NCBI GenBank assembly: GCA_001914785.1
Contig: MNDE01000142.1
Location: forward strand, 1 to 59,407
Length of the DNA: 59,407 bases
Source of the DNA: Acidobacteria bacterium 13_2_20CM_57_17
GTDB taxonomy: Bacteria; Acidobacteriota; Terriglobia; Acidiferrales; UBA7541
Reading direction: 5' to 3'
The notes under the pieces are model-generated. The model did no database searches. It was not told the origin of the DNA and worked only from the letters and a program-made list of their open reading frames with translations. Each line of letters opens with the position of its first letter. The first letter of the stretch is position 1. Shown one piece after another: positions 52,053 through 59,407 of the stretch. The translations under genes were made by a program, and so were the position numbers.

Positions 52053-52865
52053 CTAAAAATACCGGTGGCTATGCGAGAGATACAGGTTTACAACCGTAAA
52101 GCTCAGCACCACAATCACAAAATTGAAAATGCACAATTTTGATGCCCGTGCCCCACGCCACGCCGTTGTCCGCGCCAGTCGGAAATACAGCGCATACAGC
52201 GCCAGCACGAGCAGGGTGATCACGTACTTCGGATCGTAAAACGAATATTGGCTGCTCAGCCGATCGACCCACACGAATCCCAAGACTGTTCCAATCGCAA
52301 TGGAAACCAAACCAACCAGCACACTCGACTGGCTCATCTGCGCCAGCAGTTCCAGTGGTGGAAGCCGCCAGACCACATCGCCGACCTTGTGCCTTCGCAG
52401 CAGCCTCTCTTCACCAAGAAAAATGAGACTGAGAACAAAGGAAAGCGCAAATGCTGCATACGCCAGGATGCTCAGCGCCACGTGCAACGCAAAAATGGCA
52501 CCGTGCGCAGCTGGCGGCGGGAGTCGATCTGCGGGAGCGAGATGCGCCGCCAGAAAGAACACCAAAATGAAGGGCAGAACGAAAGCTCCGACCGATCGCT
52601 GCCGGTGATATAACTCCAGCCCTAGATAAGTTACTCCGAGAAGCCAGCCAAACAGTGACATGGATCCGTACAAATCATGGTAGGGAACCGTGTGCAGACC
52701 TCGGGATCTCTCCAATAGCGCAAAATAATGCGCGATCAGGCCCAGGCCTAGGAGCACCGAACCCAATCTGCCCGTGAGCTTGCTTCCCGTACTCAAAAAG
52801 CGAACGTACAACCCGAAACTCAAGAGATAAGCCAGCGCCGTCAAGACTGGGAATAAATGGTTCAT
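52053..52865 (-). CDS. ccsA: CcsA/HemX-type cytochrome c assembly membrane protein
   Basis: 270 residues from ATG 52865; an in-frame start at 52892 would add nine. About eight hydrophobic segments (FPVLTALAYLLSFGLYV; LHVALSILAYAAFALSFVLS; VGLVSIAIGTVLGFVWV). The conserved C-terminal part has SFYDPKYVITLLVLALYALY and TAWRGARASKLCIFNF. CcsA family proteins handle haem for c-type cytochrome maturation; HemX-like members also occur before hemA and may modulate its level. First gene of the leftward haem operon. Confidence 0.85.
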   Translation of the reverse strand: MNHLFPVLTALAYLLSFGLYVRFLSTGSKLTGRLGSVLLGLGLIAHYFALLERSRGLHTVPYHDLYGSMSLFGWLLGVTYLGLELYHRQRSVGAFVLPFILVFFLAAHLAPADRLPPPAAHGAIFALHVALSILAYAAFALSFVLSLIFLGEERLLRRHKVGDVVWRLPPLELLAQMSQSSVLVGLVSIAIGTVLGFVWVDRLSSQYSFYDPKYVITLLVLALYALYFRLARTTAWRGARASKLCIFNFVIVVLSFTVVNLYLSHSHRYF

Positions 52866-53061
52866 TCTTTGTGCCGGAGCACCATTGCTCATCCAAGCTC
52901 GCGCACGCTACTCCTGGTGGCCCGTCTATGCGCAGTTAGGCCGATTCCTCGGCGTTTCGAGTATAGCCCACACAGGCTAGTGCTCGCACATTTGGCCGGC
53001 CATGGCGCTCGTATCAGCAAGACAGCCCCAGATTTGCTATCCTTGATCCCTCTGGCGGACT
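52866..53061. promoter_or_regulatory. Divergent intergenic region between the two haem operons
   Basis: About 170-196 bases between the ccsA and hemE starts, so it must hold both promoters. I see no clear box pair or operator. It contains no gene. Confidence 0.4.
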
Positions 53062-54135
53062 ATGGCCCCACAACCTGCGCCCATCAACCGGAAAGACTTG
53101 TTCCTGCGTGCCTGCCGCGGTGAAATCCTTCCGCGCGTCCCCGTCTGGCTGATGCGCCAGGCTGGCCGATACCTTCCCGAATACCGCGAAATCCGCGCAA
53201 AGCACGCATTTCTCGAGGTTTGCAAGACGCCGCAACTTGCCGTCGAAGTTTCCATCCAGCCCTTGCGCAGGCTCGGCGTCGACGCCGTCATCGTTTTCTC
53301 GGACATTTTGATTCCAGCGGAAGCCATGGGCCTGCAATTGGAACTAGGCGACGCCGGTCCCAACCTGCCCAATCCAGTCCGCTCTAAATTGGATGTCGAC
53401 CGGCTACAAATGTTCGACCCTGAGGCAGAGACCGGCTTCCTGCCCGAAACTATCCGTCGCATCGTCAAATCCGTCGGTCCGGAGGTTCCCGTTCTCGGTT
53501 TTGCAGGCGCTCCTTGGACTCTTGCCTGCTATATGGTCGAAGGCAAAGCCAAGGAAGGATTTGCCACCGTCAAGAGCTTTCTCTACCACGAACCGAAAGT
53601 CTTCCGCGCGCTCCTTCATCGCACTGCCCAGGCGACAATTCCTTATCTGAAGGCACAGATCGCCGCCGGCGCGACCGCGGTTCAGTTGTTCGATACTTGG
53701 TGCGGCGAACTGAACTTGCAGGATTACGAAGACTTCGCGCTACCCGCCGTGCAAGAGGTTATCGCTGGCCTCGGCGGCTCGGTCCCGATGATCTATTACA
53801 CCAAGGCGTCGCAGCATTTGCTTCCCGCCGCGGCCCGCTCCGGCGCAAATGTTCTAAGCGTTGACTGGCGCGTGGATTTGACGGAGATTCGAAAGACGCT
53901 GGGACCCAAAATCGCGCTGCAAGGAAATGTCGATCCCGCCGTCTTACTCGGCCCTCCCGAGAAAATCCGCGATGTAACTCTGTCCACCATTAGCTCTCTA
54001 TCTGGCCAGGGTCACATCCTCAACCTCGGCCATGGCATTTTGCAAAATACGCCAGTTGAGAACGCTCAATTATTTGTTGACACAGCCCTGAGTGCGCTGA
54101 TTCAGCGTGCAACGACTGTTGCGCATGTGCGGTAG
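53062..54135 (+). CDS. hemE: Uroporphyrinogen decarboxylase
   Basis: 357 residues. Signature RVPVWLMRQAGRYLPEYREI near the N-terminus and GFAGAPWTLACYMVEGK later, plus IALQGNVDPAVLLGPPEKIR. Converts uroporphyrinogen III to coproporphyrinogen III. First gene of the rightward unit, 12 bases before hemN. Confidence 0.96.
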   Translation: MAPQPAPINRKDLFLRACRGEILPRVPVWLMRQAGRYLPEYREIRAKHAFLEVCKTPQLAVEVSIQPLRRLGVDAVIVFSDILIPAEAMGLQLELGDAGPNLPNPVRSKLDVDRLQMFDPEAETGFLPETIRRIVKSVGPEVPVLGFAGAPWTLACYMVEGKAKEGFATVKSFLYHEPKVFRALLHRTAQATIPYLKAQIAAGATAVQLFDTWCGELNLQDYEDFALPAVQEVIAGLGGSVPMIYYTKASQHLLPAAARSGANVLSVDWRVDLTEIRKTLGPKIALQGNVDPAVLLGPPEKIRDVTLSTISSLSGQGHILNLGHGILQNTPVENAQLFVDTALSALIQRATTVAHVR

Positions 54136-54147
54136 GAGACGCTAAGC

Positions 54148-55560
54148 ATGAGTCTCGCCCATCCCAGCCTCGATCAGATGCGCGGCGAGCTTCATGTCGG
54201 CGAAGATTTCCTCGCAAAGTACAATCGTCCCGGCCCGCGCTACACCAGCTATCCCACGGCGCCTATTTGGAACGACGCTTTCGGGCCCGCCGATCTCGAA
54301 CGTGTGCACGAAGAAGCCGAGCGTGTCCGGACGCCCGTCTCGCTCTATATGCACATCCCTTTCTGCGAGAGCCTGTGCCTCTTTTGCGCCTGCAACGTCG
54401 TCATTCAGAAAAACAAAAGCGTCGCGCCTCCCTATCTTGAAGTCCTGAAGCAGGAGACGAAGCGCATCAGCCGCAGCGTCTCCAAGACTCGCCCCGTCGT
54501 GCAGTTCCACTGGGGCGGCGGCACTCCAACCTATCTGACGCCCGAGCAGATCGAGGATTTGTTCGCGTTCACCAAAGAGCATTTCCATTTCGACGCTGAA
54601 AGCGAGATTGGCATCGAAGTCGACCCGCGCGTAACTTCCCTCGCGCATCTGGAGACTCTCCGCAAGCTCGGCTTCAACCGCCTCAGCATGGGCATTCAAG
54701 ACTTTCAGACTGAAGTCCAGCAAGTCGTCCACCGTATCCAGCCTTACGAAATGACCCGCGACCTACTCTTCGCCGCGCGCGAACTCGGCTTCGATAGCAT
54801 CAACGTGGATTTGATTTACGGTCTTCCCTACCAGACCGCCGAAACGTTCGCACACACCGTCGATCAGATCGTCGGCCTCGCGCCGGACCGCATTGCTCTC
54901 TTCAGCTACGCTCACGTGCCGTGGCTGAAAAAACAACAAGGCTCCTTCGCCGCGCACCTGCCCGAAGGCATGCACAAATTCGAGATCTTCCGCACGGGCC
55001 TTCTCAAGTTTCTCGACGCCGGCTATCTCTACATCGGGATGGACCATTTCGCAAAGCCCGGCGATGAGCTCGCCGTTTCGCAGCAAAACCGCACGCTGCA
55101 CCGCAATTTTCAGGGCTACACCACCAAGGCCGGCGCCGACCTCTACGGCATGGGCATCACCGCCATCAGTGGCATTCAAGGCGCCTACGCGCAAAATTAT
55201 CGCGATATCCCTTCCTGGGAAAAGGCTGTCGCCGAACGCGGCCTCGCCACCATGCGCGGGTATCAGCTTTCGAATGAGGATCGCCTGCGTCGCGCGGTGA
55301 TTAGCCGCCTCCTGTGCCACACCGTTGTAATCAAAGACGAAATCTCGCGCGAATTCGCGATCGATTTTGACGAGCATTTCGCCGAAGAGCTTCGCCGCCT
55401 CGAGCCATCCCGTCAGGATGGCCTCGTGCTCCTCGATGGTGGCGAAATCCGCGCCACCTGGCTTGGCCGTATCTTCATCCGCAACCTGGCTATGGTTTTC
55501 GATCCTTATCTCGAAAAACAGCAGCTCACTGCCAGGCCGCTCTTTTCAAAAACTCTCTGA
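54148..55560 (+). CDS. hemN: Oxygen-independent coproporphyrinogen-III oxidase (radical SAM)
   Basis: 470 residues. PRYTSYPTAPIWNDAF start motif; radical-SAM cluster CESLCLFCACN (CxxxCxxC); QFHWGGGTPTYLTPEQIEDL; NVDLIYGLPYQTAETFAHTV; C-terminal HemN domain. Oxygen-independent, which suggests haem can be made at low oxygen. No HemF is visible in the window. Confidence 0.95.
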   Translation: MSLAHPSLDQMRGELHVGEDFLAKYNRPGPRYTSYPTAPIWNDAFGPADLERVHEEAERVRTPVSLYMHIPFCESLCLFCACNVVIQKNKSVAPPYLEVLKQETKRISRSVSKTRPVVQFHWGGGTPTYLTPEQIEDLFAFTKEHFHFDAESEIGIEVDPRVTSLAHLETLRKLGFNRLSMGIQDFQTEVQQVVHRIQPYEMTRDLLFAARELGFDSINVDLIYGLPYQTAETFAHTVDQIVGLAPDRIALFSYAHVPWLKKQQGSFAAHLPEGMHKFEIFRTGLLKFLDAGYLYIGMDHFAKPGDELAVSQQNRTLHRNFQGYTTKAGADLYGMGITAISGIQGAYAQNYRDIPSWEKAVAERGLATMRGYQLSNEDRLRRAVISRLLCHTVVIKDEISREFAIDFDEHFAEELRRLEPSRQDGLVLLDGGEIRATWLGRIFIRNLAMVFDPYLEKQQLTARPLFSKTL

Positions 55561-55584
55561 GCCTGCGAGGATGCTCACATCTCC

Positions 55585-56952
55585 GTGACCCGTCACGTCC
55601 CAGCACTGGTGGTCGGTGGCGGCATCTCCGGCCTAGTCTGCGCTTACGCTCTGCGCAAATCTGGAATCGATGCTCAACTTGTCGAAGCCTCCCCGCGCCC
55701 TGGAGGTGTAATCAATTCCGTCACTCGCGACGGCTTCCTTTTGGAATTGGGGCCTCAGAGTTTCAGCAGTACATTCGCCCTTCGCGAGCTTTGCGCCGAT
55801 CTTAGGATTTTGGATCAACTGCTGCAAGCCCCGCCGCGCGCTCCTCGCTACGTCCTGATCGATGGCTGGCTCCGTCCCGTGCCTCTCAGCCCGCCTGCTT
55901 TTTTCATGAGCTCGCTCATCAATGGCGCAACGAAATGGGCCCTCGTGCGCGACATCCTCGGGAAAAGCATTCCTCCCGATGCTGACGAATCCGTTGCCGC
56001 CTTCGTTCGCAGAAAATTCTCTTCGCAGCTCCTCGATCGCCTGGTTGCTCCCTTTGTTTCCGGAATTTACGCGGGAGATCCTGAGCGGCTCAGTGTTCGA
56101 AGCGCCTTCCCGCAACTTTACGAAGCAGAAAAGACTGCCGACAGCATCGTTCGTGGTATGTTGCGCTCCGCAAAATCGAAGAAGGGCCCGCGCGAGCGCC
56201 CCATCCTGCAATCCTTTCGCCAAGGCAACGAAACTCTTGTGCGCGCCCTGGCAAATAAACTCGGTCCTGCGCTTCTCACTTCAACATGCGTTGCCGGAAT
56301 CTCCCTCCAAAATGACGGTTCATTCCAAGTTCGCCTGGAAAATCGTACCGGCAACGAATCCGTTTCCGCCGATTCCCTTATCCTGGCCACACCTACCGAC
56401 GTTACCGCCAGACTTCTCGCCGCTCTTGATGCCTCATTCGAATCGCCGCTGAGTTCCATCGATTACGCCGCCGTCGCCGTCGTCTCTCTCGGTTATCTCA
56501 AGAAGGGCGTCGGCCACTCTCTGAACGGCTTCGGTTTCCTTGTGCCTCGCTCCGCCGGACTCCGCGTCCTCGGCTCCGTCTGGAACTCGTCACTTTTCCC
56601 CGGTCGCGCTCCGCAAGGTCACGCTCTTCTAACCTGCTTCGTCGGGGGAACAACTGATCCCGCCGCTGCAAAGTTGCAACCGGAAGAACTCGCCGGCCTC
56701 GTCCACCGGGAAATCTCTCCGCTGCTCTCCATCACGAGCGCACCTGTCTTTTCAAACGCCACAATTTGGCCGCGTGCCCTTCCGCAGTACAATCTCGGTC
56801 ACGCCGACCGCTTGGCCGCAGTCTCCAAGCTTTGCTCGCGTTTCCCAGGTCTTTGGCTGAGCGGCAACTATTTGCGCGGCCCCGCCATCGGTTCCTGCGT
56901 CGACCAAGCTCTCGCTGTCTCCGAAGAAGTTCGCAGCTATCTCGCCGCCTGA
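55585..56952 (+). CDS. hemY: Protoporphyrinogen oxidase (FAD, HemY/HemG family)
   Basis: 455 residues from GTG. FAD-binding ALVVGGGISGLVCAYALRKS, then VEASPRPGGVINSVTRDGF, FLLELGPQSF; FVSGIYAGDPERLSVRSAFP; and a C-terminal FAD contact LWLSGNYLRGPAIGSCVDQA. Oxidises (copro)porphyrinogen; together with HemN the route runs to protoporphyrin. No ferrochelatase is in this window. Confidence 0.93.
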   Translation: MTRHVPALVVGGGISGLVCAYALRKSGIDAQLVEASPRPGGVINSVTRDGFLLELGPQSFSSTFALRELCADLRILDQLLQAPPRAPRYVLIDGWLRPVPLSPPAFFMSSLINGATKWALVRDILGKSIPPDADESVAAFVRRKFSSQLLDRLVAPFVSGIYAGDPERLSVRSAFPQLYEAEKTADSIVRGMLRSAKSKKGPRERPILQSFRQGNETLVRALANKLGPALLTSTCVAGISLQNDGSFQVRLENRTGNESVSADSLILATPTDVTARLLAALDASFESPLSSIDYAAVAVVSLGYLKKGVGHSLNGFGFLVPRSAGLRVLGSVWNSSLFPGRAPQGHALLTCFVGGTTDPAAAKLQPEELAGLVHREISPLLSITSAPVFSNATIWPRALPQYNLGHADRLAAVSKLCSRFPGLWLSGNYLRGPAIGSCVDQALAVSEEVRSYLAA

Positions 56953-57028
56953 GCCTCTTCGTCCGCTAGTACTAATTCTCTTAACTGAAAGCATTACCGA
57001 TTGTTGATGACTGATTACTGATAACTCA

Positions 57029-57544
57029 TCACTTTCCATACCGCAGCGCTAGCCGCGTCTTTCTCCGCTCCGCTGCTTCGCGGAATCGCCGTCGTTCCTC
57101 CGCGGTCTTCAATATCAGCGGCGGAACCAGTTTCGGCTTCTTCGTATGCTCATCAATCGCCACAAACGTCACGTACGCCGTCGTCGTATGCTTGTGTTCC
57201 CCCGTGAGCATGTTTTCCGAATACACCTCCACGCCCACTTCCATGGACGTATGGAAGACTCGGTTCACCTGCGATTTCAACGTCACAATTTCGCCCAGGT
57301 TCACTGGATTCCGGAAATCGATATAATCCACGGACGCTGTGACTACATAACTGTTCGAATGCCTGTGCGCGGCCAGCGCCGCCGCCATGTCCACAAAGTG
57401 CATCACCTGTCCGCCAAGAAGTTTTCCCAGTGGATTCGTTTGTGCAGGCAGCACGATTTCTGTCATCTCGGAACGCGATGCGCTCACCGGCTTCCCGCGC
57501 ACCTCCGTATCGGGCCCCTTCTTGCTTTCGTTTTTCCGCTTCAT
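57029..57544 (-). CDS. Hotdog-fold acyl-CoA thioesterase
   Basis: 171 residues, single hotdog domain of the YciA/BFIT type: MTEIVLPAQTNPLGKLLGGQ, VMHFVDMAAALAAHRHSN with the active Asp, VDYIDFRNPVNLGEIVTLKS, then EHKHTTTAYVTFVAID. The C-terminus is an arginine-rich helix (ERRRFREAAERRKTRLALRY). Probably cytoplasmic hydrolase of acyl-CoAs. Confidence 0.9.
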   Translation of the reverse strand: MKRKNESKKGPDTEVRGKPVSASRSEMTEIVLPAQTNPLGKLLGGQVMHFVDMAAALAAHRHSNSYVVTASVDYIDFRNPVNLGEIVTLKSQVNRVFHTSMEVGVEVYSENMLTGEHKHTTTAYVTFVAIDEHTKKPKLVPPLILKTAEERRRFREAAERRKTRLALRYGK

Positions 57545-57567
57545 TCAAGCCTCTTGCCCCGCGCTGT

Positions 57568-57595
57568 TGGTCGCCGCCGGCGGCCCCCGTATAAT
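57568..57595 (+). promoter_or_regulatory. Candidate sigma-70 promoter
   Basis: TTGGTC (57568-57573), 16 bases, TATAAT (57590-57595). The ATG at 57609 is only about 7 bases after the likely start, so the transcript would be nearly leaderless. Confidence 0.45.
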
Positions 57596-57608
57596 ACGGG
57601 ACGACCCA

Positions 57609-57932
57609 ATGACCGACCAAAAGAAAACCCGCCGCCAGATGCTGGAAGAGTTTGTCTCCAAGAAGCCCGATGATGCTTTCTCCCGCTATGGCCTGGCTAT
57701 GGAGTGCATGAACACCGGCGACACCACCGCGGCCGACACCCATTTTCGCGCGCTCCTCGAGCGCAACGCCGATTACATTCCTGCCTATTTGATGTACGGC
57801 CAGCTTCTCGCCCGCGAATCTCGCGTCAATGAAGCCAAGCAGACTCTCTCAACCGGCATCGCCACCGCTGCAAAGAAGGGCGACCAACACGCCCGCTCCG
57901 AAATGGAAGCCCTCTTAAACGACCTGAGCTGA
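57609..57932 (+). CDS. Small TPR-like protein
   Basis: 107 residues from ATG 57609 (an open frame upstream is antisense to the thioesterase). Two tetratricopeptide-like units: DAFSRYGLAMECMNTGDTTA (followed by ADTHFRALLERN) and IPAYLMYGQLLARESRVNEA (followed by KQTLSTGIATAA). No signal peptide. Probably a scaffold or interaction protein; partner unknown. Confidence 0.75.
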   Translation: MTDQKKTRRQMLEEFVSKKPDDAFSRYGLAMECMNTGDTTAADTHFRALLERNADYIPAYLMYGQLLARESRVNEAKQTLSTGIATAAKKGDQHARSEMEALLNDLS

Positions 57933-57990
57933 TATTTCAGAAGGTATTTCTATCGAGCAACGCCGCGAGCGCTCGCTGAAAAAATTCTGG

Positions 57991-59407
57991 CTAATCGGCA
58001 GGCTTGATCCCTACAGCCGCGTAAACCGCGTCACTCTTGAAGAGACCCCCGTTTTTCATCACCAGCCGGCACCGTCGGATGTCACTGATCTTTTCCGCCG
58101 GATTCCCTTCCACTAGCACCAGGTCAGCAAGCTTCCCTGGCCCCATCGACCCAAGATCTTTTCCCTGCTTCAACACTCCAGCAGCATTAAAAGTCGCGAT
58201 TTGCAGCGCCTTCGCCGGTGGAATTCCCGCTTTCACTTCGAGTTCCAATTCGCGGTGCAGCATAAGTCCAGCCAGAGCGTCTGTTCCGGCCAAAATCGGA
58301 ATCCCCGCGTCATACATCCGCTTCGTCATCCGCAGCATCGCTGCATAGGAGTCCTTATACAGCTGGTCATTCTCGCTGGTTACCGGCAGTCCGCCGGAAT
58401 ACGCCCCACGCTGCACTTGCGCCGGAAGCCGGCTCAGCACCGGCGCAAAATCTGGTGACGCCACGCCGGGTCGACCAGTGAACATGCTTTCAAACGTGGC
58501 CAGCGTCACGTCCACCGTGGTGTGATGCTTCTGAAGCAGTTCGATGAAATCCTTCACCGGCTTCGAGTCCAAATCCAGCTTTGCCGCATTTGCTCCCACG
58601 GCGGTAAACCGTTCCGGCGTGCGCGTATCTTTGACCTGCGACGCCAGAAAATTCAGGAATATGAAATTGATGTGTTGCAGTTCGTCGGCGCCCGCTTCCA
58701 CAAACTGGCTGGCGATCATGCCGTTGGGAACGTGCCCACTCAGCCGCATTCCGCGTTCATGAGCCGTTTTCGCAATTCCGGGAACGAACTCCGGCTTCAG
58801 CGAGCTATAAAGTTTGATCTGAATGTAGCCAAGGTCCGCGTAGCGATTGACCGCCGCCTGCGCCTCTTCAGCGGTGTCTGCATACAGCCCGGTCGGCGCC
58901 TGGAACGGTCCGTGTCCATCGATGAACCCGGATTTCCAGACGCGCGGCCCGATCGCGGCGCCGCTTTGCCACTGTTTTTCCAATCGTTGCAACTCTTCGA
59001 TGCTATTTCCCATGTCGCGCACGCTAGTCACGCCGCTCGCGATGTTCAGCAGGCCATCCAGAGGCTGCGCGTGCGCGTGCATGTCGAATAATCCCGGCAG
59101 CAGCGTTTTACCCCTGCCATCGATGTGCTCCGCATCCTTAGGCGCTTGGATCAAAGCCGCCGCCCCAGCCTGCACGATGCGCTCGCCCTCAATGACGACT
59201 GTCTGGTCCTCTCTCGTCGTCGCCTGTTCCGAATCAAAGACGCGCACATGCTCTATAGCAACCGGGCGGCTCGGGCGCCGTGTCAACTCCTGCCCCAAAC
59301 GTTCGTACCGCGCGTTCTGCGCCTTTAGCTGCAGGTCGTAGAGTTGCTGGTTCGTGCCCTCCCAGCCCTCGCGGAGGATCGCAAACCACGGCCCTGGAGA
59401 CGCAAAG
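57991..59407 (-). CDS. Amidohydrolase (5' end outside the window)
   Basis: The frame stays open to the window end, reading PGPWFAILREGWEGTNQQLY before RYERLGQELTRRP, so a TTG at 59298 is not the true start; at least 472 residues are visible. Amidohydrolase hallmarks: GKTLLPGLFDMHAHAQPLDG (HxH metal motif), GVTSVRDMGNSIEELQ, a His region RLSGHVPNGMIASQFVEAGA, LAGTDALAGLMLHRELELEV (catalytic Asp) and GKLADLVLVEGNPAEKI. Probably a secreted imidazolonepropionase/prolidase-like enzyme as in other Acidobacteriota; substrate not determined. Confidence 0.85.
   Translation of the reverse strand, partial: FASPGPWFAILREGWEGTNQQLYDLQLKAQNARYERLGQELTRRPSRPVAIEHVRVFDSEQATTREDQTVVIEGERIVQAGAAALIQAPKDAEHIDGRGKTLLPGLFDMHAHAQPLDGLLNIASGVTSVRDMGNSIEELQRLEKQWQSGAAIGPRVWKSGFIDGHGPFQAPTGLYADTAEEAQAAVNRYADLGYIQIKLYSSLKPEFVPGIAKTAHERGMRLSGHVPNGMIASQFVEAGADELQHINFIFLNFLASQVKDTRTPERFTAVGANAAKLDLDSKPVKDFIELLQKHHTTVDVTLATFESMFTGRPGVASPDFAPVLSRLPAQVQRGAYSGGLPVTSENDQLYKDSYAAMLRMTKRMYDAGIPILAGTDALAGLMLHRELELEVKAGIPPAKALQIATFNAAGVLKQGKDLGSMGPGKLADLVLVEGNPAEKISDIRRCRLVMKNGGLFKSDAVYAAVGIKPAD

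Overview
The window looks like a chromosomal segment of a GC-rich Gram-negative soil bacterium, most likely an Acidobacteriota member (inference from gene content and style: no taxonomic marker gene is present). I see no rRNA, tRNA or CRISPR array.

Layout. (1) 1-3890: the 3' end of a large surface or pilus-associated protein, then an eroded accessory zone. It holds an integrase remnant, a REP-associated tyrosine transposase (RAYT) between inverted REP-like palindromes, an Rhs-type toxin tip, a lipoprotein that may be its immunity protein, an Rhs core relic and a solo REP copy. (2) 3892-12005, leftward: a chemotaxis operon in the order TonB-like protein, MCP, cheW, cheR, cheA, cheB, cheY, cheX, several genes joined by 4-base overlaps. 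(3) 12450-16539, rightward: a GAF/PAS histidine kinase, a single-domain receiver and an NtrC-family sigma-54 activator. (4) 16810-29545, rightward: a second, larger chemosensory operon (PilZ-like, unknown 492-aa protein, degenerate kinase, CheY, CheW, MCP, CheR, hybrid CheA with two HPt domains, CheB, two more CheW, a DUF4388 pseudo-receiver, a receiver with a coiled coil). GG-N10-GC promoters and TGAGAC inverted repeats suggest the region-3 activator drives it.

(5) 29603-44022: a 14.4-kb integrated element that I interpret as a casposon. It has 37-bp imperfect terminal inverted repeats, an exact 14-bp target-site duplication (GGCGGACAGTTGAC), a Cas1 integrase with zinc-finger and HTH C-terminal extensions, a family B DNA polymerase with intact exonuclease and polymerase motifs, a probable HNH protein and small DNA-binding-like proteins. 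No Cas2, effector or CRISPR array is present. Cargo includes DUF2971, an AlbA_2 (Schlafen-type) protein, a pentapeptide-repeat membrane protein, a MNT-type nucleotidyltransferase, a secreted repeat protein and an alpha/beta hydrolase with an unknown partner. A PolB-bearing casposon in a bacterium is the main discovery candidate.

(6) 44124-46651: Tat-signal protein, amidase, DUF421 membrane protein. (7) 46705-56952: a near-complete haem pathway as two divergent units: ccsA-hemA-hemC-hemD-hemB-hemL leftward and hemE-hemN-hemG(hemY) rightward. (8) 57029-59407: hotdog acyl-CoA thioesterase, small TPR-like protein, and an amidohydrolase cut by the window end.
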